From: Sweltsa coloradensis
Lineage: Eukaryota > Arthropoda > Insecta > Plecoptera > Chloroperlidae
Length of the DNA stretch: 64,000 bases
Assembly (NCBI GenBank): GCA_024449915.1
Contig: JAMZAV010011137.1
Location: forward strand, 53,713-117,712
Direction: 5' to 3'
Under the pieces are notes generated by a model. That model had not been told where the DNA came from, ran no database searches, and was given only the letters and a program-made list of their open reading frames with translations. Every line of letters begins with the position of its first letter. Position 1 is the stretch's first letter. A program made the translations under genes and the position numbers. Below are positions 33,995 to 45,080 of the stretch, piece by piece.

Positions 33995-34379
33995 CACACA
34001 TAACAAAAACTTGTAAAAATACAGCCAAACCTTACACTATCAAAAAAAATGAGATCTAAAAAAAGGGCCAAGCTCATCTACCTTTCCACATTTGCGCATT
34101 CTTAATTCATAAATGTACAGTGTCCGGTAACAACACCCAACTATTAATTTAAACGTAATAGTTCATCCACATTCTTTTTTTCTAATTAATTTTAACGTAA
34201 TGGTCATGCAAATTCTATTTTGCCAAGCTTTTCAAGGGTGTTGCTACGGGACACTGTACGTTTATGAATTAAGAATGCGCAAATGTGGAAAGGTAGATGA
34301 GCTTGACCCTTTTTTTAGATCTCATTTCTTTTGAGTGTATAAGGTTTGGCTGTATTTTTACAAGTTTTTGTTATGTGTG
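33995..34379. repeat. ~400-bp near-perfect palindrome, copy 2
   Basis: Same palindrome as at 27432-27843, beginning CACACATAACAAAAACTTGT and ending with its inverse, followed by GGGATCTCATTACTTTTTCA. It is the inner end of the right arm of the first large foldback element. Confidence 0.85.
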
Positions 34380-34610
34380 GGATCTCATTACTTTTTCAAG
34401 TTGCATTGCAAAATTATTTGTTAGAATATAATAAATTTATCAAAGTCGATTTAATTGCTATGGTATTACCAATTAACAATATAATGAAAAAATATAGTGG
34501 TCCAAAGACTTGCTTTTTGTAAACAATGTAGGCGATTATTGTCACGTAACTATAGTTACTTGTTGATTGTATGCCTGTATAAGGCTTTTTTTAAAACCTT
34601 TATTTGGAAG

Positions 34611-35435
34611 CACTGCCTCCTAGATGTTCGTCGTGGCTCCTCGTTACCTGCCTGTCCACGCGCACAGTGTTAATTGTTGTCCAAAGCGCTAGTTACCGTC
34701 CCCAAGAGCTTTCTTTTGTTTTTGATGTTGTCACATTAAATGTCATCTCTCATGTATTTTACTGTTGAATCCAACTAAATTGAATGTTTTAGATCGTATT
34801 TTGTATACGTACATCACTTATCATGGTTTGCAGAATAGTAATATACAAATTTGTCTAGTTATATTATGCTGGTAACTAAACAAAAAGTAGATATTGTAAA
34901 CTTTGTTGTTTGATAATATACCTCATATGAGGCAAGGGCTAATAGGCATGTTATTTTTATCTATAAGGATAAGGCCTATGCCTCCTATTCCTAATCATAT
35001 TAAAAATCAATAGGCTTAGGTAGCCTACTTGGGCCCTAGTCTTGACTAGGCCACGAGCTAAACATTACTTTTCATCAAGCAGAGGCGCGTGATAAATGGG
35101 AGTCTGGGGGGGGGGGCCTGGGTGGCACAATTTCCTTATTTCCCTGTAGTTCATGCAAAGAAAGACCTACTTGTTTTAGTTAGATAATGGCATCCCGGTA
35201 TCTTACAACTTCTTGCACGCACCATTGCCTATTAGGAAGAAAAATACAGCTCAACTCTGGCATGATGACATTTTAATCGTATGCAGATCGTATGTAAACA
35301 ACGAAAACAAAAGAAAGCTCTTGGGGACGGTAACTAGCGCTGTGGGGAAAAAGTGCGAATTGTCTTCAACAATCAAAACCTGTCGCGTGAACAGGCAGGG
35401 AACGAGGAGCCACGACGAACATCTAGGAGGCAGTG
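34611..35435. mobile_element. hAT-like element with ~130-bp TIR
   Basis: Perfect 8-bp duplication TTTGGAAG at 34603-34610 and 35436-35443. The tip is CACTGCCTCCTAGATGTTCG at the left and its exact inverse at the right, and similarity continues for about 130 bp (GTTACCTGCCTG, CGCTAGTTACCGTCCCCAAG). Removing the element rejoins a TTTGGAAGCCTTCC word that is intact in other copies of the same host repeat. The 96-residue frame at 35213-35503 is TIR sequence read through. Confidence 0.9.
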
Positions 35436-35862
35436 TTTGGAAGCCTTCCAGCAATTTTTTAAAACTTTTTCTTTCAAAGGGAATTACATCACTATTACCT
35501 TAATGTCCATGTAAAATATGAACGTTGTAGCCCCACCCGTTTGGTCAGAATCACTGGGCAATTGAAACTGACAAATTAGATAGTAGTAGCCAGTAATAGC
35601 CAGTAGTAACTAACGTCCTTAAAGTGATTTTGAGCATGTTTCAAGTCATATTTTCACCAAGAAGGAATGCTCGTACCCCAACCAAATTTGGCATGTGTTG
35701 TCGGGTACCTAAATCCCCTCGATTTTGAAAGTTTTCAAGTTCACATCACGTTTCATGATGGCTGGGTGACACCTCTAAATCACCCCAACTCTGCTTGCTG
35801 TATAAGGTGCCTGAGTGTGTAGCGCACCGCGTGTTGGCTGCGGCGCTCTAACGGGCACCTAG

Positions 35863-36299
35863 ATTGTTGCTTGACCTACTTTATTTGTGTAAACTCTATT
35901 TAATATTTGAAAGTGTTTGTGTACGTCTGTTGTGTGTGTTGTGTGTGAAATACGTGTAAAGATTGCAAGGTCTACTCAATCTCCGAGCGGAATTTGAGGG
36001 TACCTTGAGTGTGCAAGATTTGATATACTTGTCACTGCATGCAATTTTCACAGCCTGACAAATAATTTTTCAAAAACAAAACCATTGTTATTGTTGTAGA
36101 TTTAAATAGTAAGGGATCTAGCTGATTTTGTTGGCAGTTCTCGGTCAACTTGTGCCAGATGTCTGTTCAAAAATTTCAACGCAATCTATTCAGCGATTCG
36201 TCTTATTTTTATAGTACAAACACACACCCACACAAAAGAATAACCAAAGTGCCGTTTGAGTTGAATTGTAGACTACGTTTGCTGCGCTTACTCGTCTAA
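35863..36299 (-). mobile_element. Fragment of a Helitron-like family with GACGAGTGAG ends
   Basis: The right end, read on the minus strand, starts TTAGACGAGTAAGCGCAGCA. The interior matches 42880-43296: GTACCTTGA, GCGGAATTTG, GTTGGCAGTTCTC and ATGTCTGTT in the same order, with a CACACACACC/ACAGACAGACA region. The 3' end (CTAGGGAAACG...) is missing here. The first 80 bp (35863-35945) carry a GTGTACGTCTGTTGTGTGTG stretch like that at 33770. Confidence 0.55.
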
Positions 36300-36943
36300 T
36301 TAAACGCCAAGCATAATTGAAGCAAAATCACTTTGTAGACATCTTCCAGTGGGGGTGCAATCTAAATTTGAATCAACATGGCAGTGCAATAATGCAGTTC
36401 TTGTTTGAGAATCAAGACTACCTAGTTTAGTTGCTTAGAGAGACTGGAAAATTCAAGTTAAATATCATAGTTTGCTAGATGGAACTAAGGAAAGATCAAG
36501 CTGCCAGCAGAATTGATTTTCACGTAGGGAATTCTGCAGTGGTGGCGGCAGCTTAAATGTTTAGTTTAATGTTAATTATTAATAGCGTTCAGTTACATTA
36601 TAATGAGGGAATGTAACAACAAGATTGTATGAAAAATGATTAAATTTGGAGTATCATAGAGCTTCCATTGTATGCCACCAGCTCACAAGAAAAGGGAACT
36701 AAGGAAGATGTCTCATATAAACTTGTATTAAGAGTGTACTCACTCTCTCACTAAATCCATGTAGGCCTACTATTATTGCTAAACACTTTTACAACAAGTG
36801 ATTTTAAATGGAAGACATGTACACAATTTATTGTGTGGCTCGTTGCTATGCCGAGTGGCTCCAAATTCACCACTATCAGTGGGCTACTTTAGCATTGCAT
36901 TGTATTGAGAGTTGAAAGTTTAATTTCATATTTTAAAGAACCA
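36300..36943. other. Anonymous intergenic sequence
   Basis: No repeat family, reading frame or RNA gene was recognised in this AT-rich stretch. Confidence 0.4.
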
Positions 36944-37015
36944 AACCGAACCAGTGATTTGAATCGCAGACCTTCTGCACTTAAAGCAGGAATAAACTCG
37001 CATGACCAACAAGCC
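36944..37015 (-). pseudogene. Degenerate tRNA-Pro-like sequence (SINE head or tRNA pseudogene)
   Basis: On the minus strand the sequence starts GGCTTGTTGGTCATGCGAG and continues through a CTGC/GCAG anticodon-type stem with loop TTTAAGT to GGTCTGCGATTCAAATCAC. It aligns along its length with eukaryotic tRNA-Pro (A box TGGTC..., B box ..GATTCAAATC). The loop would give anticodon TAA instead of a proline anticodon, and the T and acceptor stems are mismatched, so it is not a working tRNA. Confidence 0.5.
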
Positions 37016-37475
37016 ACACAATACGACATTTCTACAGTAGAACTTCTCTAGTAGGTAGGCCTACATTGTTATTAAACAAAAAATAAATAAATTTGTATTT
37101 CGAGTATGCCCACTCGTTCACATGACTGATTATCGGTGGGGGAAATTAAACTTCTAGATGACCAAGCCAACCCTTTTGGCAAAATTACAAACAGAATTAC
37201 CTATATCAACCGAGTGAAAAACTAATTATAATTTGTGGTTGGCTAGAATGTCGCCACCTACGTCGAAACGGTTGAAAGGGGAGATGATGTTGGGCCTAAG
37301 GTATGGTGTGATTTACACAGAGAAAGTTGGTTTGTCTATTTTAAACCATGATTTGCATAATCTCAAGACTGCAATTGTAGGCAACATCCAAAAGTAGGTT
37401 ATTTTGCGTTTTGAAATGGCATTCAAATGTACGAGGCCAACGTACACAATCAAAAACACTTGGGCAATTTCGCGA
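37016..37475. other. Anonymous intergenic sequence
   Basis: No gene or repeat family recognised. It lies between the tRNA-like sequence and the 3' tail of the minus-strand LINE. Confidence 0.4.
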
Positions 37476-39388
37476 CCATCATCATTATTATCCATTAGCC
37501 ATTACCATTGCCGTTTCCTGCTTCTGGCAGGGTCAGCTTGGGTTTAGCAACCAAATTTTTCCACTTCTTTCTACCCTCCCAGAATCGTCTCTCTTTGACA
37601 TCTTCCCAGCTCTCTCCTCTTGCCTCCAAGTCTCCTGCTATTATGTCCTTCCATCTCTTCCTGGGTCTACCTCGTCTTCTTCTTCCTTCTTCAATCCATT
37701 CTCTTGGGCATCCTATTTTCCCCCATTTGTTTCACATGTCCATACCATCTCAACCTTGTCCTTCCTATTCTGTCGCTCAACTTCTCTACACCTAGCATTT
37801 TTCTATGCCGTGTTTCTTATTCTATCCCTTCTCGTCTTGCCCACTGTGCTCCTCAGGAATCTCATCTCTGCCGCCTGCATCTGACTCTCCTCTCGATCTC
37901 CCATTGTCCAGGTTTCTACTACATAGGCCTACGTAAGGATTGGTATGAAATAGGTTTTATATAGTGTCATCTTACACTTGGACATTTCCCTATCCCACAC
38001 CAGGACTTTCACACACTGGTAAAAGTTACTGTCCTTTTTTATTCTAATGTTTATTTTTAATCTTTCCACTTGCCATTACTTTTCTTCCAAGATAGCTAAA
38101 ACTATCCACCACTTTGGGTTTCTCCTACAATAGGCTACCCCAAGTGCGACGCGGGAAACGAGTTCAGTGCATTTGCAGTGCACGGGCCCATAAGGTTACA
38201 ATGGCTAGGGATTTTTACACGCTTATATCTTCTTAAATAGAAAAATTTAAGAAATCTGACTTATGTTACGTGAAGCAGGCATCATTTATGAATCCAAAGC
38301 ACATAGTCAAACATCATAAAACGTCCTCAAATTTAAATAAATACGAGTTTAAGCCGAAGTGGTCGCGTACAATGTTGCCATGCAACGTGTTTGGAGGAAG
38401 AGTTGCAAGAGTGCTGGAACGCGAAATCCGGCACCGCCGATAAAAATCGATAGTAGAAGTTGCCAAGCGTATGTCTTGTCCGTCATTGGCTGTTAATACC
38501 CCCGCCTCCCGTAATGCTTTGCAACAAATATGTCGAGTTGAGGAGGGAGGGAGGGCTACTTTGTTTGATGTTTGTGTTAATACTATAATAATAATAAATC
38601 GTTTATTTAGCTCTACAAGCTATTGGTTACACGCTGTTGATTAGGCCTACAATAAACGAATAGCTAGGCTAGTGTGTCATGCCACGCAACTGTCCGGGTC
38701 CACAAGCATTACAAAATTAGGCCTGTGGATAGGCCTATTTGTAGGATTGGTCAGTCTTAACCATGGCCTTTCATGGCCTTTATCTACTAGGGTCTAGGCC
38801 TAGCCTAGCCTAGGCCCTATGCCCTAGCCATAATGGACAATGTAGGCCTAGCTGGACTAGGGTCGAGTCTACTAGGCCTAACCTCCAAATCGTATGCAGT
38901 ATTCTTCATGCTGGCTTGTGTTCGCAATAATTTTAACTGTTTTATTTGTCTCCGTTTTTAGTGTGCAACTCAGTGTATGCCCACTCTGCAAAGCATTCCT
39001 TCCCCGGTCTATGAGTTTGGGCTCATCCTAAAAAAATACGAAAATTGTCGAAAACAAGACCGTTATTACAGAGAAAAATACTAAAACATGTAAACAGAAG
39101 ATTCACTGTCAGGCGCGGACACTAGCCAGCAGAGCAGACGACGCAAAGAGACGACGTACGGGCAGAAACTGGTTTATGCGCATGCGTGCATCTTCCATCT
39201 CTGTTATTCGTTTTGCTTGAGATCTCTCTTTCTATGAAAATGGCAACATTGTACGCGACCACTTCGGCTTAAACTCGTATTTATTTAAATTTGAGGATGT
39301 TTTATGATGTTTGACTATGTGCTTTGGATTCATAAATGATGCCTGCTTCACGTATCATAAGTCAGATTTCTTAAATAATTCTATTTAA

Positions 39389-41374
39389 AGGGCCCGTTCA
39401 CCTCTTTAACAAGTTATTCTTAAAACCAAGTACGAACATAAAAATTAAGTTCATTGTGTATATTTCCATACCTACGTCAATAGGGGTCTTTAAATTCATC
39501 GGCGCGCTTCGGGTCAGTGACGTCACTGACCCGAAGCTGGCGAGGTGTTGCAACACAGCACAGCTACTAGCGGCGAGTAACGCGTGAGGCAGGTCCTGGT
39601 CTATCTATCGAGATAGTCTGTTCTACGAAAACAAAGCGGAAGGCCTGCGATCATCTGATTAACAATACGTTACAGTTAAACCAACACCTGTTTTTTAAAC
39701 ACATACGTTGTTGTCGTCATTTTAATGGAATAAATATTATATTGGCACGTTCTTATAAAGTTATATGTTGCCAATCATGACAGGTAGGCCTAATAGTGGA
39801 GTTAAATAAGTATTGCCTATACAACATAATACACGCGATAGCGATTCTCACACACACACAAACACACACACACATGATACAGAATTACTTGCACTTTAAA
39901 AAAATAAAAGCGATTTGGTTATAGCATTTAAAAAATTCAATTATTCTTCCACAAAAGTGAAATTACATGATTAAAGTAATTCCAAACGCTATGGGCTAAC
40001 AGCAGTTTCTGTAATCATGTAAATGTCAGGATTGCCAGGGGTGAGGATCGACCGCGGACCTCCCGAATAATTCTCGCGCGTTATGAATGTACTACATCTC
40101 AATCCGAAAACTGATTAACAATGTATCATTATCCCAAGCGGCATTTTATTTTATTTTCTCATGGAATACTCTGTATATTTATTATTTAAAGCCGCCTTAT
40201 GACCACACTTGTGTATACAGAATGAATAACAAATCTATGTTGCCTGTTAGATCAGTTTCTGTTCGTAATTGTAGACATAAACAATGAGGAGGTATGCTTA
40301 CTTTATTACGCCAGACATCAATGTTTCTCTACATTGTACTGATGGATGTTTTTTTCCAAAGCTTTTCGTGGCGTAAAATATTGAGAACATCTTTGAAAAC
40401 TATCATCTGCCCAAAACTACTATATGCTTAGTTATTATACACTGCGCCGACTCACGTTCAAGCAATTCACTAATAAAGTCACTCTCGTCGCAACAATTTG
40501 ACTCTTTGTCGGTTGACATTTTGACACTTTGTGTACAAACTCTACACGAACACTACTGAATAGAATTCGCTTGCCCTGTAACGTATAATAAACATTCTTA
40601 TTTTTTGCACCTATTACACCACTCCTCAATGTCATCATGAACGATTGATCGAAACGAGTGCACGTGTCCAACTGATGTGAAGAGGTCTGCGTAAAGTTTC
40701 TGGGCAGTGTTTAATGTTTATTCTCTTCCTTCTTAGTCCCATTAGCTTATCGCTTTTTGTTTATATCGTTCGAGTATGCAGGCACTCCCCACTCATAATA
40801 TATCTTATGGTATATAGATTAATTAGAAGAACCATTCCAAACACGATTTAAAAATCCACATCAACAGCATATTCTACAAAAGGATGAACAAATGACGTAC
40901 AGGCATCAGCAGTAAATATATATTTCGGCTAGGTGTACGGTGTTTTGAATGTGTATACAGCAAGTGCGCTGTGCGCTTATCAAGTCGATTGTCAAAACGA
41001 CATAACTTCGTAAACACCTCTACACTTGACACTGAGCCGAATAACACATGGCATGCGTTTTTATTTCAACCTAATTTGAAGCGAGTATGCCATACTTGAC
41101 TACATGTCATATCCCCCCTCGCCAAGCATCTTTAAATGTCCAATACGATGACTCAGTTCGCCGCGACACTGGCTACTCGACTCGGAAGCCAAGGCCGTGT
41201 CGTGCGTTGTTGCCAGTACAGCGAAGTTGCGAAAACATAGTCAATTTCATTACATATTTAACAGTTAATATATGGTGATTATGATTGTTTTCGAGAAAGA
41301 ATTTGTTGTAAATGGAGTCTACTTAGGTAAATAGACGTCTTGGTACACCTTTACATAAGAGGTGAACGATCCCT
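39389..41374. mobile_element. TTAA-flanked element, TIR AGGG(C/A)NCGTTCACCTCTT
   Basis: TTAA lies at 39385-39388 and 41375-41378. The left tip AGGGCCCGTTCACCTCTT and inverted right tip AGGGATCGTTCACCTCTT differ at two bases. Removing it restores the continuous right TIR of the host element. A TTAA target suggests piggyBac-type mobilisation, but no transposase is encoded in the 1986 bp. The interior holds a 32-bp CRE palindrome, a (CA)n tract near 39850, and a tRNA-like B-box word (GGTCGATCCTCACC on the minus strand, about 40030-40045). Confidence 0.8.
39506..39537. promoter_or_regulatory. 32-bp perfect palindrome containing a CRE (TGACGTCA)
   Basis: GCTTCGGGTCAGTGAC and its exact inverse meet at the centre of TGACGTCA, the full CREB/ATF site. 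GGTCAGTGACGTCACTGACC also forms nuclear-receptor-like half-sites around it. It lies inside the TTAA-flanked element, near its left end, where a promoter or binding site might sit. Confidence 0.45.
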
Positions 41375-42440
41375 TTAAGAAGATATTAGCGTGTAAAAAT
41401 CCCGACCCATTGTAACCTTATGGGCCCGTGCACTGCAAATGCACTGAACTCGTTTCCCGCGTCGCACTTGGGGTAGCCTATGTACATCTGTGCTTGATAA
41501 TTCCCCATGTCCCCTTCTCCTGGCATAGTTAGTAGTTACAGCCTCACTCTTTACCATGCTTATTTTTATACCTGCTTCTTCCATGCTACTATTCCACAAG
41601 TCTGTATATATTTGGAAACAGTGGTGACAACACACTTTTCTGCCATAGCCCTTTTGTTATTTGGAACCACCCTGACAATCCAAATTGTATTTTCACACAA
41701 CTTTCACATACTTCATACATACTTTTAACCCTGTCCATCAGTCCATTATCCACTCCTTTTCTTTCCACCATACCACTGTCCTTGGCACACCATCATATGC
41801 TTTTACCATGTCCAAGAAATGTTGATCTTCCCCACCTAAATACGTATTGTTCCTCATCTAACATGTGGTCAACCTCTCCTCTTATTCTTCTGTCAACAAT
41901 CCTTTCATAAATCTTGGCTGTGTGGCACAGTAAAGTGATGCCCTGTAAATTATTACATTTTTTTCAATCACCTTTCTTATAAATCGGCACAATATATAAC
42001 TCATTTCCTCCAGTCATCTGGTATCTTCTTTTCTTTCCACACAACTCTGAACAACTCTATACAGCCACTGCATGGTAACTGGGCCGCCTGCCTTTTTATC
42101 ATCTCTACCACCAGTTCATCAACTACTGCTGCCTTTCCATTCTTGATTATCTTCAGTGCCATCTCCACTTCTTGCCAGTTTGGACCATTCTCTTGCACAT
42201 CTTTTCTCCCAACTTTAATTCTTCATCACTGTCCTCTTTTGCTCCTGCATTTAACAATTGGTTAAAGTACTCTTTCCATTTTGCCTTTATCTCATCTGCA
42301 TCAGTACAGAGTATCTCCGAATCATCCGTAAGTACCTTTGTCCCCTCCCCCCCTTTCTTTTCTCTTACTCTTTACCTGTGCTCTTTACCACAGATAACAC
42401 TCTTTACTATGCCATGCAACATCTTTGCAACTATATCACA

Positions 42441-43296
42441 ACTAGGGAAACGCCAAAGTCGTTGTTAGACGAGTGAGAGAGCCATGTGTTGAGTACCCGG
42501 TAACATTCCTTTTCTTCCCCCTACCTTAGGCCTCCCTAGCCTATCATAAGCTACAGTGGAGCATTATGGCCTAAACTATGACCTAAACTTAAATACCCTA
42601 TAATTTATACGAATATTATAATCAAACTTAAATGCAAATGTTCCCGCGTACTCAACACATGACTCTCTCACTCGTCTAACAACGACTTTGGCGTTTCCCT
42701 AGTCGAGTTGGCTAAAGCGCCCTTATAGCCGAAATGTGGGAGACGTGGGTTCAATAGCCGGGAAAGATTTTGTAACTTCATGATTGTATTTTTTTAATTA
42801 TTTAACATGTTTTGAAATGTATATAACGCAGTGTAGTCCATCATCTGTGACAATACTATGGAAAACATAGCCAGTACGAAATACGTGAAAATATTGCAAG
42901 GTTTACTCAATCTACGAGCGGAATTTGGGGGTACCTTGACGTCCAACATTCGATTAACCTTGGACACGGCATTTCACAGCCAGGTAAATAACAAACAAAA
43001 AATATTATTTAAAAATGAAAACCATTGTCGTTAAAATAATTCCTATACATTTCAACGTATTTTTCAGTTTTTTATTTCATGCAGGTTTAAATTGCAACAG
43101 ATTGTGCTCATTTTGTTAGCAGTTCTCAGTTACCTGTTCACGGATGTCTGTTTAAAATTTCAGCTCAATCTATTGGGCCGTTCGGCCGTATGAGCCCGGA
43201 CAGACAGACATACATTCATTGGACAATGCTCACGGCCAAGGCCCGATCGAGTATAGCGTTAGGAAAGACTATGTTCGCTGCGCTCACTCGTCTAAT
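42441..43296 (-). mobile_element. Helitron-like element, GACGAGTGAG family, with duplicated 3' end
   Basis: The right end, read on the minus strand, is TTAGACGAGTGAGCGCAGCG. The left end is the inverted 3' end ACTAGGGAAACGCCAAAGTC followed by GTTGTTAGACGAGTGAG. At 42650-42703 the same 3' end recurs in the opposite orientation, making 42441-42703 a 263-bp foldback with ~55-bp arms. Layout and the ACTTTGGCGTTTCCCTAG tip parallel the GGATGAGCG family. A GGACAGACAGACATAC block lies near the 5' end. No coding sequence. Confidence 0.6.
42704..42770 (+). pseudogene. tRNA-like sequence with A and B boxes
   Basis: GAGTTGGCTAAAGCGC resembles a D-arm/A box, and about 35 bases later GACGTGGGTTCAATAGCC resembles a T-arm/B box. 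The 5' acceptor strand is missing because the foldback ends immediately before it. This suits the head of a tRNA-derived SINE or a captured tRNA pseudogene; the anticodon arm does not pair well. Confidence 0.45.
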
Positions 43297-43535
43297 TAAA
43301 TCCCCATTACAGCCTTCAATTTGCTTTTATTTGTGTAATCATCTAGGTGCCCGTTAGGGCGCCGCAGCCAAGCCGCGGTGCGCTACACACTCAGGCTTGT
43401 TATACAGCAAGCAGAGTTGGGGTGATTTCGAGGTGTCACCCAACCATCATGAAACGTGATGTGAACTTGAAAACTATCAAAATCGAGGAGATTTAGGTGT
43501 CCGACAACACATGCCAAGTTTGGTTGGGGTACGAG

Positions 43536-45080
43536 TAGTGATGTAAAGGCGAAAAGTTTGCAATGAAAAGTTTGAAAAGTTTTCACTTTCATGCAAACTT
43601 TTCACCAAGCTTGTGAAAAGTTTCAAATTTTTGAAAAGTTGTTAAAAAGTTGGTAATCATGTACCTAGTTGCTACAGATCTACAGGTCTTGGAATACGAT
43701 TCGGACTTGCTTTTTTTAAAGCCAACTAATAACGATACTGGAAATATTGCCACTTATAAGACACTAAATTTCAAGTTTTGAAATGTATTATGAAATAAAA
43801 CTATGTAGGCCTACTGATTAATTAATAATTACTAATTGGATGAGCGTAGCAAGCGAAGCGAAGATTCCATTTCACTACACTGGAGAAAAAAATCCGGAAT
43901 GTTTTTTTTTATTTAGGCCTATTTTTTTTTGTGTGTCTGTTAACACGATTCCGGCTAAACCGTTACTCCAATTGCAATGCAATTTTATGGAGGCCTTCGA
44001 AATCTCTGAACTTAGAACTGCCACCTTTTTGAGCGCAATTGAAAAATTATTTCTCATAAAAATCGCAATAAACGATTTTTTTTCGATTAAAAAAAAAATC
44101 GACTTATAACATCTAGGCCTACATAATTTGTTCGATTGTAATGATTTTTTCACAGAACCTTTATTTTATGAATTAATATATTCATGTGAAATTTGAGCGT
44201 GATCAAAAAATTATTTCTCATGAAAATCGCAACTTACGATTTTTTCGATTTTTTAAAACTCTTCTACTTATAACACCTAGGCCTACATGCTTTATCCGAT
44301 TGTAAAGGTTTTTTTAACAGAACCTTAATTTTGTAAATTTATATATTCGTGTGGAATTTGAGCGGAATCGAAAAATTATTTCTCGTGATAATCGCAATTT
44401 TATGATTTTTTTTCGATTTTTAAAATTTCTTTGACTTGTAACACCGACATGCTTTATTCGATTGTAATGATTTTTTCACAGAGCCTTAATTTTATAAATT
44501 TATATATTCGTGTGAAATTTGAGCGTAATCGAAAAATTATTTCTCATAAAAATCACAATTTTACGCTTTTTTTTCGTTTTTAAAAAATTACGCTCATCCA
44601 ACAACGCGACTAAAAAAGCGTTTGCGAAGCTTCCTAGTTAGTAAATGGATTTGTATACTGTTAGGCTACATAGGCTAACATTAGACATTGTAGGCCTATG
44701 CATTTTTTTAAAAGTAGGCATTGGCTACTTTTGTAGGCCTATAGGGCCGAATCTTTTTCATAAGAAAAAGTGCAAACTAAAGCAATTATCAACAGTCAAC
44801 ATAGAAACTTTGTAATACATCAATGAAATGTCCTGCAATTAATTCTCCTTGTCCTAACAACTATGCTATGATGGTATTTTCTCCTGATTTAGAGGTAAAG
44901 GGCCGAACAAAATTATAATCTATGACTTATGGTAGGACATTATGGCCTACCAATCATGCTGTCAAAATTTTAAGTTGAAACGACGGTGATAAGCGACTAA
45001 AACATGAACTTTTCACAGCTTGGAAAAGTTTTCAGCAAAGTTTTCACAAATTTGACTTTTCATGAAAATTTACATCACTA
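43536..45080. mobile_element. hAT element rich in GAAAAGTTT repeats, nested in the foldback
   Basis: TSD GGTACGAG (43528-43535) and GGTACAAG (45081-45088), 7 of 8 identical. Tips are TAGTGATGTAAA and its exact inverse. The word GAAAAGTTT or its inverse recurs about ten times in the first 120 bp, and again in the last 80 bp, as expected for transposase-binding subterminal repeats. A Helitron-like element lies at 43836-44637. No transposase present. Confidence 0.9.
43836..44637 (+). mobile_element. Helitron-like element with ~163-bp tandem repeats
   Basis: The 5' end is TTGGATGAGCGTAGCAAGCG and the 3' end CGCTCATCCAACAACGCGAC...AAGCGTTTGCGAAGCTTCCTAG. The word TTTGAGCG at 44031, 44195, 44360 and 44521 marks about 3.5 tandem units of 161-165 bp, each with AAAAATTATTTCTCATNAAAATC, a TTTTTTCGATT tract and GATTTTTTCACAGAACCTT. 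Terminal inverted words, a 3' CTAG and an internal ~160-bp array match what is known of Helentron-associated elements in insects and bivalves. Confidence 0.75.

Larger units (their letters stand above)
26216..35862 (+). mobile_element. Large asymmetric foldback element, copy 1 (9.6 kb with insertions)
   Basis: The ends are CTAGGTGCCCGTTAGGGCGC and the inverted match at the right, ending GGGCACCTAG. The two arms share about 480 bp of terminal inverted repeat, then an internal GTCAGAATC...TACATGGACATTAAGG block and the AAAGGTTTTAAAATAAGCC block. Each arm ends inward in a ~400-bp palindrome (27432-27843 and 33995-34379). The left arm carries an extra segment of about 600 bp or more that the right arm lacks. 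Between the palindromes lie 6.15 kb containing a Penelope-like element and hAT insertions; the right arm carries a hAT insertion too. No transposase belonging to the element was recognised. The ends resemble the CCTAG 3' ends of the Helitron-like elements here. Confidence 0.65.
38130..41482. mobile_element. DNA element with ~255-bp TIR, interrupted
   Basis: The left end ATAGGCTACCCCAAGTGCGA matches the inverted right end (41481 backwards) for about 110 bp. The pairing continues in 38241-38385 against 39240-39385, so the right TIR is split by the insertion at 39389-41374. Net length is about 1.37 kb. TACA flanks both sides (38126-38129 and 41483-41486, with one extra G on the right), a possible 4-bp duplication. 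Inner TIR words are ATCATAAAACGTCCTCAAAT and CCGAAGTGGTCGCGTACAAT. No transposase was seen. Confidence 0.8.
37476..42440 (-). pseudogene. Minus-strand LINE reverse transcriptase, split by nested insertions
   Basis: Reading the minus strand from 42440: DADEIKAKWKEYFNQLLNAG, then EVEMALKIIKNGKAAVVDEL, ELFRVVWKEKKIPDDWRK, GITLLCHTAKIYERIVDRRI and a KSVLSPL-type segment. The two long-TIR insertions (38130-41482) interrupt it there. It resumes at about 38125 with DSFSYLGRKV, MTLYKTYFIPILT, QAAEMRFLRSTVGKTRRDRI and a C-terminal R.RKRWKDIIAGDLEARGESW segment, then a GATGATGG tail near 37476. This fits an RTE/endonuclease-RT type LINE. Many stops and frameshifts are present. The plus-strand frames at 37411-37964 and 42172-42476 are antisense shadows of it. 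Confidence 0.8.

Noticed and set aside
37411..37964. Three overlapping plus-strand open frames rich in Ser, Leu, Pro
   Set aside because: They are antisense to the LINE C-terminal region, whose minus-strand translation gives recognisable LINE motifs.
42172..42476. Plus-strand open frames of 98 and 72 residues
   Set aside because: Antisense shadows of the reverse transcriptase fingers domain on the minus strand.
44031..44600. CRISPR-like array
   Set aside because: The units are long (~163 bp), contiguous, without spacers, AT-rich and in an animal-type context inside a mobile element.
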